Assembly: GCA_009760855.2 (NCBI GenBank)
Contig: WPIO01000032.1
Span: 2,673,001 to 2,737,000, forward strand
Direction of reading: 5' to 3'
Origin: Cristatella mucedo
Lineage: Eukaryota; Bryozoa; Phylactolaemata; Cristatellidae
Length of the DNA: 64,000 bases
The number at the start of each line of letters is the position of its first letter. Within the stretch, counting starts at the first letter, position 1. The notes under the pieces are model-generated. The model made no database searches and was not told where the DNA came from. It saw only the letters and a program-made list of their open reading frames with translations. The translations under genes and the position numbers were made by a program. Below, in pieces: positions 48,176-58,892 of the stretch.

Positions 48176-51100
48176 CGATCCGTCTACTGATACTCGAAAA
48201 ATGATGAGTAGCTTTTCGGTAACATTATGGTATGTCCCACTCGGTCCGAGGTCGGCACGGGCTAGCTACTGCTGCGGTTAGCTCAAGCTAAAAATGCTTT
48301 AAGATACGGCAAATGACGCAGGCCAAACGGATGCGAGAGTGGCAGAATTCCCTCCGCCACCCAGCTACGCCGTCGTGACTCAAGATCCGTCCGAAATTTC
48401 CGGCACACGACCGAAGTCGGAGAGTGTCCACGAGGCGCGCTACTCTAGGAATCGGCATGCAGCAATCTCACGCTGCAGCGACGGCGAGCGAGGCCGCCGC
48501 TGCTGCTGCTGCCGCCTCATCCGCCCCCTCCTCCCCCCCCCCCCGCGCTGCTGCTGATGAAGATGATGAGGCCTCGATCGCTCGCTCGATCGCCACAGGA
48601 AGCCCTCAACTTCCCCAGCCGCCTCGATGTCAAGGCTGACACGATTGGCAAGGCGCGTTTGGAGCTGAAAGAGCTTAAGACGATGCACAGCGAGGCGCTA
48701 CTCGCCAGGGACGCGGCCACCAAGGAGCTGCGAAAGCACGAGGAGGCGGTGTATTCCGACCGAAAGAGGCGTGACCTGGAGCTGCACAAGATCAAGAAGG
48801 AGGCCGACGACGCGCGACTGCATCAGGAAAAAATGGAGCGCCGCATCGTGAGTATCGACGCGCGCCACGCCGAGATTTGATTGGGCTCGCTCGCGCCCAT
48901 TTCGGGCATTTCGGGCCTCTCGCCGAAACCCCCCCCCCCACTCATCCTTCCTACAGAAAAGCCGAGTTGGTCAGCCCCCTCCCCCTGGAAATTTGCGGCT
49001 AACGTGGGTCGTACAACGAGCGCTGCAGGCGTTGTGCTCACTGCCAGTGAACTCGCTTTGCTGAGTCACGGAAGATAACTGTGCCATCTTGCCGCTCGCT
49101 AGCATTGCTCAGGTTACGCTAGGCATTAACGTGCAAGAGCAAGTCTCAAGCAAAAAAAGCAATGAGTCCACAAGATTGGCCCCTAACAATCGGCAACGGC
49201 GGTGGTGACGGTCTGCTCGAATTGTGTCGACGCTCTGGCAGCATCTTCGAGGGTTTCAAAGAGCGATTTCCTCGTCTAGAACCCAGCAAACAATGCAACT
49301 AATAATTCTCTTTACTCAGTGGAAAAACTCTCACTCTCTCTCTCTCTGGTCGGAGGTATAAAAAAAATGGTGCACCTTATTGCACGCGAGGATTTGGGCT
49401 CCGGTCTTTTTAAATTCGATTTAATTTAATTAAATTATTTAACATCCTTTAGGCAGCGGTCTCCCGCTCCAAGCTGCTTTTTCGAGTTAACCTTTTCGTG
49501 CCTGCACTTAATAATGTCTGCCTGATCGCAATGAATAATCAGCGAGCGGCAGTCGAGCGTGCGATAGGTCAGGGATCGCCGCACCAGGCTTTCGCAGTCC
49601 GTCGCGTACGTACTAAGGAATAAATAAACGGCCAGCTTTCGCCGCCGGCTCCGACTGAAGCTTGCGGTTTGAGTGCTGCCTAGATACGAATTCGAAGGCT
49701 TAGACCGGGTCAGAGGGCAACTCCGTAGGCTCGAGCTAGCTACTCAGCGAGCAGCATCTTTTAAGGCCCACTCTGCTAATTGCCCTGCAGGCCCAGCGGA
49801 ACGCGTCCTCCGCGATTGAAGAGGGATCGGACAAGGCTCACTCCGAAGGGGCTCCGGCAGAAGTCGACTCCTCCAGGATCACGAGCTTCGAGGAGGCTTT
49901 TCGGCAGATCAAAGAAGCGACCGGCGTGACGGATGCCCTAGAGGTGGTCGCACGCTTTGAGCACCAGGAAGAGACCTCGCGTCGGCTGGAAACTCTGAAG
50001 AGCAATGCCGAGGACGAGATCGCACAACTGAGAGCCGAAAAGGTTCGTCTGCAGAGAGGCTACGACGATCTGAAGTACTCCGGCGACGCCAAGATGTCGT
50101 CGTGAGTACCAAGTGCCAAGCAGGGCGGAACCATCTCCACTGCGCGCGTGGCGGCTGCGATCGGGCGGCGCCCGCCGCCAGCCGACAGCGGCTGGAGCCC
50201 GATCGCCGCACGAGCGCTCTTGTGACCGCCGTACGGCGTCTCTTGCCAGCGGCCAGCTGGCGCTCGAGGCCGCCGAAGCCAACGTGGCGGCCGAGGAGAC
50301 GCGCCGAGTTCAAACCCTGGAGAAGGTGAACGAGCAGAATAGCACTCTCTTCAAAATCAGGTCGGGCGTGGAGCACCTCTACGAAAAGCTGAGACACCTG
50401 AAGACGTCGGTACGTCTGGCACTCGCCGCTCGCCTCGAGTGCCTGCTAGCGAGCGAACAGCTCCCCTCCCCGCCCGCTCACCCAGCGGGCAGTTCCGGAA
50501 GCTACGGAAGTGCAGCGCCCGGACGCCGACTGAGGTTACTCGAGCTGCGTCTCTCTCGGCGTCTCATGACTTGACGCTGCAGCGTGAACGAAGCAGCCGG
50601 TCGATGTGCGGCGCCCAGCTTGGCGTCATTTCCAGCCAGACGCGACTGTGGTTTTGGTTCTTCCTCGCCGGCAGATCTATCTTGGTCTCGGTTGATTGTC
50701 CCCCTTTTCTGAGCTAATGAAGCGTTCCTCGCTTTGCTATCTCTGCAATATTTTTCTGTGCAGCCATTCAGGTCCGCCGATAAGTAGAGACCTAGAGCTT
50801 GTCAAAGACCTTGTTTCGGTGATGAGAGTGTGCTAAATGCATCCCCTCCCCCGCTGAAGCTCTTCGCTGACATTCTACAAATTTATAAAGCGTCAGGACG
50901 TCTCGATGGAAATCCTTTGGAACCTTAACGGCCAATAACTATGCGGGTGATGCAAATATGTCTCTGCAAAGGAAAGAGGTCATCATCTAAGACTCTTCCT
51001 CTTTACTCTGTAACGCCGAAGGCTCGGCGGAGTAGGCTTGACCTGCCGCTTACCTAGCGGCGTAGCCTTGCGCCTACTGCCGTTCGGTGCGCGCCTACGC

Positions 51101-54100
51101 GCAATAAGCTGGCCGCCACGAAACGAGCGTTTCTGGCGCTGACCTGCTTACCGTTACTAAAGGGGGTCGTGAGTCCGCGGCGTGAATTGGAAAGCGAGAC
51201 ACACACATTGAGCATTTTACTGAACTTTATTCGCAAGCGCACAAAGTCGCTGCGCGTCTAGTTCAGTTTTATCTCCACACTCCTCGCACGTTCTCAACAG
51301 CACCAACACTCTTGCGGAGGGAATACTTCTCCACACTGAGGCGCGAACCGTAGCCTAAACCCTAACCGGAGAACTAGAACTCGGTTTCCACCAGTGCGGC
51401 GGGAATACTCCACACACGCCAACTCAAGCACTCCTGCGGAGGAAACACGTCTCCACACTTACGCTACTTGCATCTATACTGGGAAACGACCCAAATAGAC
51501 GGAGCTCCAATTGGAGCCTAAACCCTAACCGGAGAACTAGGGCTCCACACACGCCAAGTACGCCTAGTTCGCACCGGCAAATCCCTATGCCAAGACCACG
51601 TGCTAGCGCGCGAACACACACAAAACACAAAAGAAACACAAAATGCCAGCTCGGGCGCTATACGACCGGGTTCGGTGGAGTCCACCGACTCCTCCTAGCG
51701 CTGTCTCGTCCTGTTCCGTCAATCGCCGGCGAACAGCCCGCCCTCCTCCCTCGCTTTCAGAGAAACGAGTCCGATGGCGTCGAAGTGCAGAGCCGGACAG
51801 AAGACCAGAAGAGACCAAAGGCACAAGACCGTAAGACCAAGAGCGAGTGTCGCTCGACTCTTAAATACCTAGCTGAGACAATGGGGCAAGAGCTTAGTGG
51901 TATTGGGCACGACACCTTGGCCCATTACGGTAAGGAATTAATACCGTCCCCAGGCCACTGGAAGGGCACCTCTGTCCAGCTTGAATGGCGAATGGGTTCC
52001 AGACGATTCTTTCTTGGAGCTAGTGAAGGCGGAGGTTGACAGGCCAGCCAACATCTATCAGCAGCTTCCGCGGGTATCGGACCAATTCTAAAGGCCGAAT
52101 CACCGCCGCTCGTCTCAGAGCTTCCTGGCTTGCTCTTAAGCGCTTCCTCTCTAACCGCACTGACGCTCCTCTCTGGCTCACTGCTCCAGGACAAAGGAGC
52201 TCTAGCCCGCCGCCGAACAGCTCTTGTTCGCGCTAAAATTCAGCCAAGGCCAGCAGGGCGCTACAATACACCCTGTCTTGATTTGAAAAAACCCATTCAA
52301 AAGACCGTAGGTCCTGCTAATTTCCAATCAAACTCTTATGAATTGCATTCAAAATTCTTTGTGAAGGAATGCAATTAAGTTCAATGAATCGGCAACACGT
52401 TATAATCCATATCATCATTTTCAAATACCCAAATTAAATTAAGGAAGAAGTTTTCATTATCCCTTTAGATTTTCACTTCGACGCTAACACCCAAATTCGG
52501 TTTCCGGAGCCAAGTAAAGCTACTTTGCAGGTGCATCGCCTTGATCTAAAGCCAGAACATTGAAAGAACACAGTTAAAATTTTAAGAAATTACAAGAACA
52601 AGTCCGATAGTCATAGATAGGAAACACAATTGTTGACGGCCACGTTCAGAAAGAACTGCATATCAAGCAACCAGCACTGGCTTAAGTCAGTGCTATTCAG
52701 ATCGAGCGACTATGCAAATTTGGAGATGCTCAACTTGAGCCAAAGGCTGCACCGGACAACCATCAAGGCTGTACAACTCGTGCCCCTCCACTTCCATAGA
52801 TCCAAAAGGCTCCAAGCTGCCATGCTCTTAAGATGCTCCTACTTCCTTATACACTGAAGCAGGTACGTTTAACTGCCTGGCCCAGGCAGAATGTGCACAG
52901 ACAAATGGTTTAAGAGTCTTTCAAAAGAAATGCACTTTTGCAGCGAACTTGACGGCGTTCTGCCTCCAGTCTGGCAGCCTGTGCCACGCTCCGATTGCTT
53001 CGTTGCTTCTCAGAGCCGATGAGGCTCTGACTAGTTAGAGCAAATGTACTGGCAGCTCGGTAGATGAAGGCAGCAGTGAGACGAAGCAGGTACCTGGCCA
53101 TCTAGAATCGCCCTTTCACAGCAGTGCCTAGCTTAATGTCCGCAGTGGAGCTAGCAGCCACGTCGCTATATCTTTAATTTGCAGAGCAAGCTAGCACCAA
53201 TCACCCCTGCCCGAAACGGCGGCTCAGCAACGCAGCAGGCCGCGCCCAATTACGACGAGCGGGTACTGGATATGCTATCAGCTACGGAAGACAAGCTGCT
53301 AAAGCTTCTCGACGATCTGGACACTCATGGAGTCAACCTTCCCTCCATTACGGAAGAAATGCAACAGGAAGAGGTGACCAATAGCAATAATTAGCCGATA
53401 ACTTGTAGGCCAATGCTACCCGGCACTGCTCACGCTGCCGCAGCATAACCTGTTATACAAACAGGTGCACGGCAGCCAATATCGAAGTCCAGATTACCTA
53501 TGCTACACGCTTTTAAGTAAGCTGCTTTACTGTCTTCTCCTGTCTTTCTTCTCGGGATGCCATTAAGCGAATTAGATCCGACTAAAGTTGAATGACGCTG
53601 AGTTACTAAGAGTTTGCTTTGAATCGTCAAAGTAAATCGGCCTTATTTTTGACAGTCACTAATTAATATGACCTGTCATTTAAACTGAATTGTCATTTAT
53701 TTAATGGAGCTACATTGGTTTCTGTAAAGAACTCGGGCGAGCGGGTGACCTTGCGTTGGATTTACATCAACTCTAGAGCGCAACAGACGGGTTAGATATT
53801 TACAATTATTTCAGCTTTGCTTTTGCAGAATAGGTTTAGTAGCAGCTTCTCAAAACTAGCACCAAGTTAACGGTAATAATGATTGCTGATTTGTTGGCCT
53901 TTGATTTTACTAGTAATTGAAACTTCTCTTAATATTTGATCTACTCTAATCCTTGTCAACGGTGCAAAGGCTGCAATGGAATCGTAACGAAGGCTACGAC
54001 TTAATGGATGCAAAACGTCAGTCCGAGCCTCGAAGGCCAAGTATTAGACGTAGCGTAGGCACTTCAACGCTGCTTATGCACTACATCTCATGTGTAGTTT

Positions 54101-56033
54101 GCACCATCTCTGGACCAGTCCTGACCGGTAGACACTCGGGCAGAGGTTTGAGCACTTAGCAGTAAGCAGACTGCAAAACGCTCGGTGTTGCCTTGAGGCT
54201 CCTGAGAAAAATACTCGAGAGATAGTCTCATCCAAGAATATCTTATAACACCAGCATAAGTACTTGCAATGCTGTTCGCATGAGGATGACTCGGTAACTT
54301 GGTTCGATAACAGGACAGGCCAGCCGGTGACGGCCAGCAGGCCATTTACAAAGTGAGTGCACGATAGCTGAAACACGCCTATTGTGCTTCGCTTCTGCTT
54401 AGTAAGTGGAGCAAAAGCGGCCTCTTTCCGCCCTCATGTTCTTTCAGAACTAATTAACTAGCACTCCCTTGCTCGGCTTAGCAACTTAAACGGCAGATGA
54501 TCTAGCTCTGCAGCTCCCAGACTGGGAATAGGCTTTTACAGTGAATAAATAAATAAATAATAAATCCCAGCTGATTAAACAGCCTCTTTTTGTATAGCGA
54601 CAGAAGGGCCAGTATCGCTATCACCACCATTTGCAGTGGCGATAAAGAATCGCCCACCGCAGGAATCGAACCCACGACCTCGTGACCGAGGTCGTGAAAG
54701 CAACCGCCTTACCTAGTGTGCCATCACGGCATACCAGTGGGTGCATAGCGACACTGTCTGTCCTCCAGTGGACGATACCTGCACGTCTCTCAATACTCTT
54801 AGCTGCTACTTCCAGCTTACACTTTCGACTGGTCTCGTCCTTGAGCTATACTTGTAACCTCCGAAAACTACCGATCGTGCTATCAAACCTGCACGGGATT
54901 TGGGTGGGAAATACAAAAACTGTAGCTAAACTGAGTTTGTCATCGTCTTTAATTATTTTGATACATTATGTAGCTATCTACAGTGCAGACGAAACATGGT
55001 TTTGGCCACAGCTCAAAATACAAGGGTTGTTGAGCTATTCGATCATGCACATTGCCATCGTTTCGTTTACTGCATCTTGCCATAGCAGACTGGCGATTAA
55101 ACCTCGCAAAAAATATGCTCTTCTATCGCATAAAGGCTGTTTGATTTTTCAGTTCCAAGCTCAGCTGGAAGGAAAGCTTCCTCAGCACAACACCAGAGTG
55201 AAGCTGCCATTAACACAGAGGGACTATGCTTACGATGACGGTAAGTCAGGCTTCCCAGCAGCTTGCCTCACTTGTAGCAACCTAGTTTACATTCCTTACC
55301 AAGGCATTAGAACAGTGATCCTTACAACCTACTTCACACTCTCCAACTGCCGACTGTGGCACATCTTTTTCAGCGGTCCTGAACTGCTACTTCTATGCTA
55401 CTCACTACCTCAACTGCTCTCCTGACTCTGCTATGCTTCCCACTTTCTCTTTGTTGCGTGAGACGAAGTCTGTTGGCTACCGAATGCGTACCGAAAGCCG
55501 CTTAGGCTGTGAGTGCGCTATACAAAACTCTCCTGCGTAACACCCACATGGTCTTTATGACTTTGTGGAGTTACTGACGGAGATACATTACATTACATTA
55601 ATAGCCAGATCTCGTCCTGCTATTACCGCAGCTCCTTCCACATTATAGCTCTCGCTTAATGCTTATACGAAAGCAAACCCATAGCTAGTGACGATCCTAA
55701 GTTTACTATAATAACAGCTTGCAGCTGGCAGGCTGGAGGCAAGAAATAAGCCACTTGCAGCTAATGTCTGAAAACGCTAGTCCAATGGGTAGTGCTTTTA
55801 ACATCTAGACTCCAGGAAAGTTACTCTGGGTTAAGCACCGTAACCCAAGCACTGCTACCCATCAATCCTAATCTGTGCATTATCATTGAGCAACCGTCTA
55901 ATTTATATTCCTAGACGAGGATGACAGCGGAGACAATGAAGGCGAAGTGGTCACACGAACTGGAATCAAAAAGCAAGCAGAACAACTTCTGGAGAACAAA
56001 ACAAAGAAGCGTGTTGTCAAGAGGAAGAAATGA
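46200..56033 (+). CDS. ODAD3: Outer dynein arm docking complex subunit 3 (CCDC151), spliced, complete
   Basis: Coiled-coil subunit of the complex that docks outer dynein arms on ciliary doublet microtubules. Ten exons: 46200-46260, 46779-46900, 47013-47090, 47294-47608, 48599-48847, 49791-50101, 50250-50409, 53185-53373, 55153-55240 and 55915-56033. All have GT-AG splices in matching phase and give 563 residues. Family signatures in order: LREKIEECKARISLLEGDRK, YYENSQWTMKQN, LKNKTGQ, LENRLDKALLKVSEAE, MHSEALLARDAA, AFRQIKEATGV, DLKYSGDAKM, LEGKLPQHNTRVKLPL, and the acidic-then-basic end GEVVTRTGIKKQAEQLLENK. Length is close to the vertebrate protein (about 595). The start has a strong Kozak context (GACCATGG) and aligns with the conserved N-terminal coil. 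Poly-Ala and Gly codon runs near residues 132-150 are lineage-specific. Introns 4, 7 and 9 carry mobile elements. Confidence 0.95.
46779..46900 (+). CDS. ODAD3: ODAD3 exon 2
   Basis: Acceptor GGCGCTTGCAG, donor GTAAGG. Completes the conserved L-L-E-G-D-R-K-A-Y-Y-E motif across the junction and continues SQWTMKQNKDLILKLRQEN. Confidence 0.95.
47013..47090 (+). CDS. ODAD3: ODAD3 exon 3
   Basis: Acceptor after a T-rich tract (TTCTTTCGCAG), donor CAG/GTAATA. 26 codons ending ALKNKTGQ. Confidence 0.95.
47294..47608 (+). CDS. ODAD3: ODAD3 exon 4
   Basis: Acceptor CGCCGCAG, donor GAG/GTGAGT. 105 codons: LDQKLSDDAKRLNQLKHETA, an Ala/Gly-rich insert, then LENRLDKALLKVSEAEQIKK. Confidence 0.95.
47729..47866 (+). 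mobile_element. SINE family 1 in ODAD3 intron 4
   Basis: tRNA-like head GTAGCTAGTTTGGTCCAGGG then GTTAAGGCGCTCGCC, B box GGGCACGAGCCCC, then tail GTGAAGCGCCTGAATAGAGA and GTTCTCTGAGGGCG, which is the 3' end of LINE family B. Ends in a TA-rich run. Confidence 0.8.
47867..48000. repeat. TA-rich tract with perfect 30-bp inverted repeat
   Basis: Bases 47911-47940 and 47961-47990 are exact reverse complements (arm begins ATGTAATAAAGTAATAGCAC). The 20-base spacer is itself TA repeat, so the whole can extrude as an almost fully paired hairpin. It is in ODAD3 intron 4. Confidence 0.9.
47995..48054 (+). repeat. 60-bp dispersed repeat, copy 1
   Basis: Nearly identical to 49032-49091 (two differences seen); contains TGCTGAGTCACGGAAGATAA. 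It abuts the inverted repeat. Confidence 0.85.
48120..48175. repeat. (TA)n microsatellite
   Basis: TA-rich run with AAATATATAT units in ODAD3 intron 4. Confidence 0.9.
48599..48847 (+). CDS. ODAD3: ODAD3 exon 5
   Basis: Acceptor ATCGCCACAG, donor ATC/GTGAGT. 83 codons of continuous heptads, including KTMHSEALLARDAATKEL and the basic RKRRDLELHKIKKEAD. Confidence 0.95.
49032..49091 (+). repeat. 60-bp dispersed repeat, copy 2
   Basis: Matches 47995-48054; located in ODAD3 intron 5 in the same orientation. Confidence 0.85.
49791..50101 (+). CDS. ODAD3: ODAD3 exon 6
   Basis: Acceptor TGCCCTGCAG, donor GTGAGT. 103 codons plus two bases; holds FEEAFRQIKEATGVTDALEV and LRAEKVRLQRGYDDLKYSGD. Confidence 0.95.
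50250..50409 (+). CDS. ODAD3: ODAD3 exon 7
   Basis: Acceptor CTCTTGCCAG, donor GTACGT. Heptads ending LFKIRSGVEHLYEKLRHL. The acceptor was chosen because it alone keeps frame. Confidence 0.9.
51009..52265 (-). mobile_element. Candidate solo LTR in ODAD3 intron 7
   Basis: About 1.26 kb of GC-rich DNA bounded by TGTAACGCC on the left and GGGCGCTACA on the right, which are imperfect inverted termini (TG...CA). Read on the minus strand it starts TGTAGCGCCC, has a TATTTAAG box at about 51855-51865, an AATAAAG at about 51226-51232 and ends GGCGTTACA, the order expected of an LTR. It carries a duplicated CCTAAACCCTAACCGGAGAA block (51354 and 51512). Flanks show no clear target-site duplication. The 150-codon open frame 51587-52039 has no recognised domain. 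Confidence 0.45.
52266..53184. other. ODAD3 intron 7, remainder
   Basis: AT-rich intron sequence; no repeat or gene recognised. Confidence 0.35.
53185..53373 (+). CDS. ODAD3: ODAD3 exon 8
   Basis: Acceptor TTTAATTTGCAG, donor GAG/GTGACC. 63 codons including NYDERVLDMLSATEDKLLKL, the segment before the C-terminal coil. Confidence 0.9.
54569..54733 (-). mobile_element. SINE family 2 in ODAD3 intron 8
   Basis: Reverse complement: GCCGTGATGGCACACTAGGT (A-box region), then GGTTCGATTCCTGCGGTGGG (B box). The best-preserved copy of this family. It is preceded by an (AAAT)n run at 54545-54563. Confidence 0.8.
55153..55240 (+). CDS. ODAD3: ODAD3 exon 9
   Basis: Acceptor TTGATTTTTCAG, donor GACG/GTAAGT. 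FQAQLEGKLPQHNTRVKLPL, one of the most conserved parts of the family. Confidence 0.95.
55335..55602 (+). mobile_element. LINE family A 3' end in ODAD3 intron 9
   Basis: Nearly identical to the 3' UTR at about 5490-5750 (GCTCTCCTGACTCTGCTATG; GTCTGTTGGCTACCGAATGC), ending in ACATTACATTACATTA. It begins 95 bases after the exon 9 donor. Confidence 0.85.
55915..56033 (+). CDS. ODAD3: ODAD3 exon 10
   Basis: Acceptor TATATTCCTAG. Acidic patch (DEDDSGDNEGE), then VVTRTGIKKQAEQLL and a basic end, TGA at 56031-56033. Confidence 0.95.
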
Positions 56034-56203
56034 GTCCAGCAGTGAACTGGTCAATGAATTGTGGCAAATATTCACGTAACTGAGATGCTCAGCTGAGCTC
56101 TATGGGTCAGCTATGGGCCATTTTCAAATGCCGAAAACCGCATATGCTGCTAACTGCATGAAGATAAGTCATGAAAATTTGTAATTCTCAGTAGTGTATA
56201 AAA

Positions 56204-56209
56204 AATAAA
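56204..56209 (+). promoter_or_regulatory. Candidate ODAD3 polyadenylation signal
   Basis: AATAAA 170 bases after the stop codon. Confidence 0.5.
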
Positions 56210-56473
56210 TACGGTTTACCAAGAGGCAGAAGCTGGCACCGGGCTCTGAACGCTTGCAGGTACACTCATATACTGCGTGAATATATAGCATGTATATACA
56301 ATGCTTGGACGTTCGAAGCACAAAACGGCTACTGCAATAACTAAACCTGAAGGAGAGCCCAGTCCAACCACAAATGCACAAACGTAACAATCATCCAAAG
56401 GTCCACGCAGCACAACACTACACTGCCAGCTGGCTGTACACTCGTGCTGCTACCGAGCATGCTGGCAGGTGGC

Positions 56474-56735
56474 CTACATGTGATGCTGGTGGTTGTGATT
56501 CATAATTGCTCGACGGCTACTGTCGGTGGACACTGTGCCACTGCCACCACCACTGCCGTTGGTCCTTGCCCCTTGAGTAGGGCCCCGGCCACTTCCACCA
56601 CCACCTCCACCACCTCCACCACCACCGCCACCACTGCTGATGTCCTCGAGCTCATGCTGAAGACGGCGTATTTCATCAGCCTTTACAGCGATGTAGTGAT
56701 GATACATCATTTTCACGCCGGTGGCAACAGATAGC
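56474..56735 (-). CDS. Candidate last exon of an unrecognised minus-strand gene
   Basis: On the minus strand, acceptor CTTCCTCTGCAG at 56736 is followed by an open frame entering in phase 2: LSVATGVKMMYHHY, then a helical charged stretch (KADEIRRLQHELEDISS), 13 glycines, a Gly/Ser-rich tail and NHNHQHHM before TAG. The helical part looks like a real coiled coil; I do not recognise the protein. It ends 440 bases from the ODAD3 stop, in convergent orientation. The exon at 57744-57818 leaves in phase 0, so at least one exon between them is missing from my model. Confidence 0.5.
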
Positions 56736-57051
56736 CTGCAGAGGAAGACGTGTGCCAGGTGTAACGACTGCAGATGCAGTTTCCAAAAATCATGTTAACC
56801 TATCCTAAACACTTTCCATGAACATGCAGAGGTGATATTGCTAAATTCTGCTGAAATGCTCGAGGGTTGCAGCAGTGCACGGTCGATCCAGTACAGCAAT
56901 TTCCATCGCAGTGCTTTATGCAACCTCATCACTAATACCTAGCACAGCTGAGCAATTGTGAGACCCACGTCTTGCTCAAGGATTTGTCTTACCTGACCAA
57001 AACATACTAGTGGCACCGTAGCCACATGGTTGAACCACTTTGTTATAATAG

Positions 57052-57135
57052 AATCTTAGGCCAAGGGTAAGGTGCTCAAACTTCACGACCCAGGCGATTC
57101 GAGTCCAGCTACTGGCAATCCTGTATGCCTAATGC
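57052..57135 (+). mobile_element. tRNA-like SINE remnant
   Basis: GGCCAAGGGTAAGGTGCTC (A-box-like, similar to SINE family 1 GGTTAAGGTGCTC) and B box GGCGATTCGAGTCC, 27 bases apart. No LINE-like tail follows clearly. Confidence 0.45.
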
Positions 57136-57743
57136 AAGCTGGGTGAAAGCTGCTAACGTAACATTTACACTGTTGGCCTTTTAATACGATCAACTCATCT
57201 AACTTCCTCTGATGTTAATGATATTCTCTGATAATCTTACTATTTCAGGATATGGCTCATTCCACTAATTAATCAAGCTGTCGAATCAGACGACCTTTAC
57301 CTGTACCTTTACCTTTTAGAAATGTGAGACTCTCGATTCCACGGACAGGATCCATAAATGGAGCACACAGCAAAAACAGAAAGCTCGGTACCCATACCTA
57401 GTCCTAAAGGTCAGCTAAAAGACCGTCCGAAAACGTTAAAACGCATGCACATCGCAAAAAATTGTCAACTTCATCTACTGTAAGTGTCATGCTCCAATAG
57501 TTGTGGTGGAAATTTCTACATGGTCAACAGGAATTCACGAGGTTGGCTACGAGGTTTCCTTTTTTAAACCGAGCATTTCCCTACTAGTTCAAGAAGCTAT
57601 TATGAAGGCAACAATGGGATGACGATAAGCATCTTCTCTGCTGCCCGACAGTAAAACACATCGGCCCCATAAAAGTGTTTGAAGCCAAGAATCACCAAAT
57701 TGACGATGTCTATGCAAACTTAATATCCATTAAAACTTCTTAC

Positions 57744-57818
57744 CACCAACAGAGCTAAACCTCTTGATAAGTTACTGCTTAGTTTTTGAAGAAAGGCTTT
57801 TTCTGCTTTGATGCCAAC
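57744..57818 (-). CDS. Candidate internal exon of the unrecognised minus-strand gene
   Basis: Acceptor TAGCTTCTCTTAG, donor GTG/GTAAGA, 25 codons open in one frame only: VGIKAEKAFLQKL, then SSNLSRGLALLV. Phase 0 in and out, joining in frame to the candidate exon 59557-59647. No family recognised. Confidence 0.45.
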
Positions 57819-58015
57819 CTAAGAGAAGCTACTCGGCATCGCACAATCCATGCCGATGCCTGACAAATTCGTGGCCCGTGGTGAGAAACCAGAATATGAA
57901 GCAAAGGCGCACGGCCTAACCTCTCTGAGCAAGGACTATTAACGAGACCAAGTTGAGTCAAAATCTGTGTGGGCTAGCTCCAAAAATGCATGGTGAATTT
58001 ATCAGGTCTTAACTG

Positions 58016-58660
58016 TAATAATAATAATACATATTATATAGCACCCTCAGAGAAGTCAATCTCTTTATAGGCACTTTACATTTGCTGCAAAGGAAGCACG
58101 ATTGAATGGTTAGTTGTAGCATGCTCAATAAACAACAAGAATACAATAACATGGTTAGGGGTGGGATGTGCAGTGTCAGCATGCATATATGGTTAGTGGC
58201 AGCATGTAGTGTCAACACGCATAAGCATATAAAGGACGAATCACAGGGACCCACTAAATGCTGTCATAAATAGATGCATTTTTAGTTTCTTTTTAAATGT
58301 GGTCTAGTCAGGAGATGTCGTGACACAAGCCAGGAAAGGCACGGTCTCCAAAGGATTTGAGGTTTGTACAAGGTATAGGTAAACAAATAGATTCCGAAAA
58401 GCGGGTGGCACGATGTTTAGCCTGGTGGCAGAGTAGATCTGATAGGTAGGCTGGAGCCAAAGAATGAAGGGACCTAAAAGGAAGTGACAAAACCTTAAAG
58501 TCGATGCCTTGCTCGACTGGGAGCCAGTGTAGATCGACGAGAAGTGGTGAGATGTGGCAACTGTGACGCTCACGATACACAAGCCTAGCTGCAGAGTTTT
58601 CAGCTATAAGCGCCTGATTGCACAGGCCGGTAGACCAGCAAGCAGTGAGTTCCAGAAGTC
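58016..58660 (-). mobile_element. L2-like LINE family B, copy with RT C-terminus
   Basis: (TAA)n, then the reverse-complement 3' end (GCACCCTCAGAGAAGTCAAT; ATAGGCACTTTACATTTGCT), the 3' UTR, and a minus-strand frame 58308-58580 with HISPLLVDLHWLPVEQ and [13 protein letters not shown]. Confidence 0.85.
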
Positions 58661-58728
58661 AAGACGGTATTTCACAAATGCATGAACCAATTTAGATGTG
58701 GTATCCCTGTCTAAACTTAGCAATTTTA

Positions 58729-58892
58729 TGTAGCTGGTTTGGTCTAGCGGTTAAGGTGCTCGCCACGACCAAGGTCTGACTGAGGTGGGAGGGGGGCTCG
58801 AGCCCCGAGGCATATGTGAAGCGCCTGAATAGAGATTAAGTTCTCTTGGGGCGCTATATATGTGAATTATATTATTATATATTATATTAGCT
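58729..58892 (+). mobile_element. SINE family 1, best-preserved copy
   Basis: TGTAGCTGGTTTGGTCTAGC, GGTTAAGGTGCTCGCC (A-box region), B box GGCTCGAGCCC, then GTGAAGCGCCTGAATAGAGA, AAGTTCTCTTGGGGCGCTAT and a TTATATTAT tail. Confidence 0.85.

Noticed and set aside
54682-55425. 247-codon plus-strand frame spanning ODAD3 exon 9
   Set aside because: It reads through intron 8, a SINE, exon 9 and the LINE tail; only 55153-55240 is coding.
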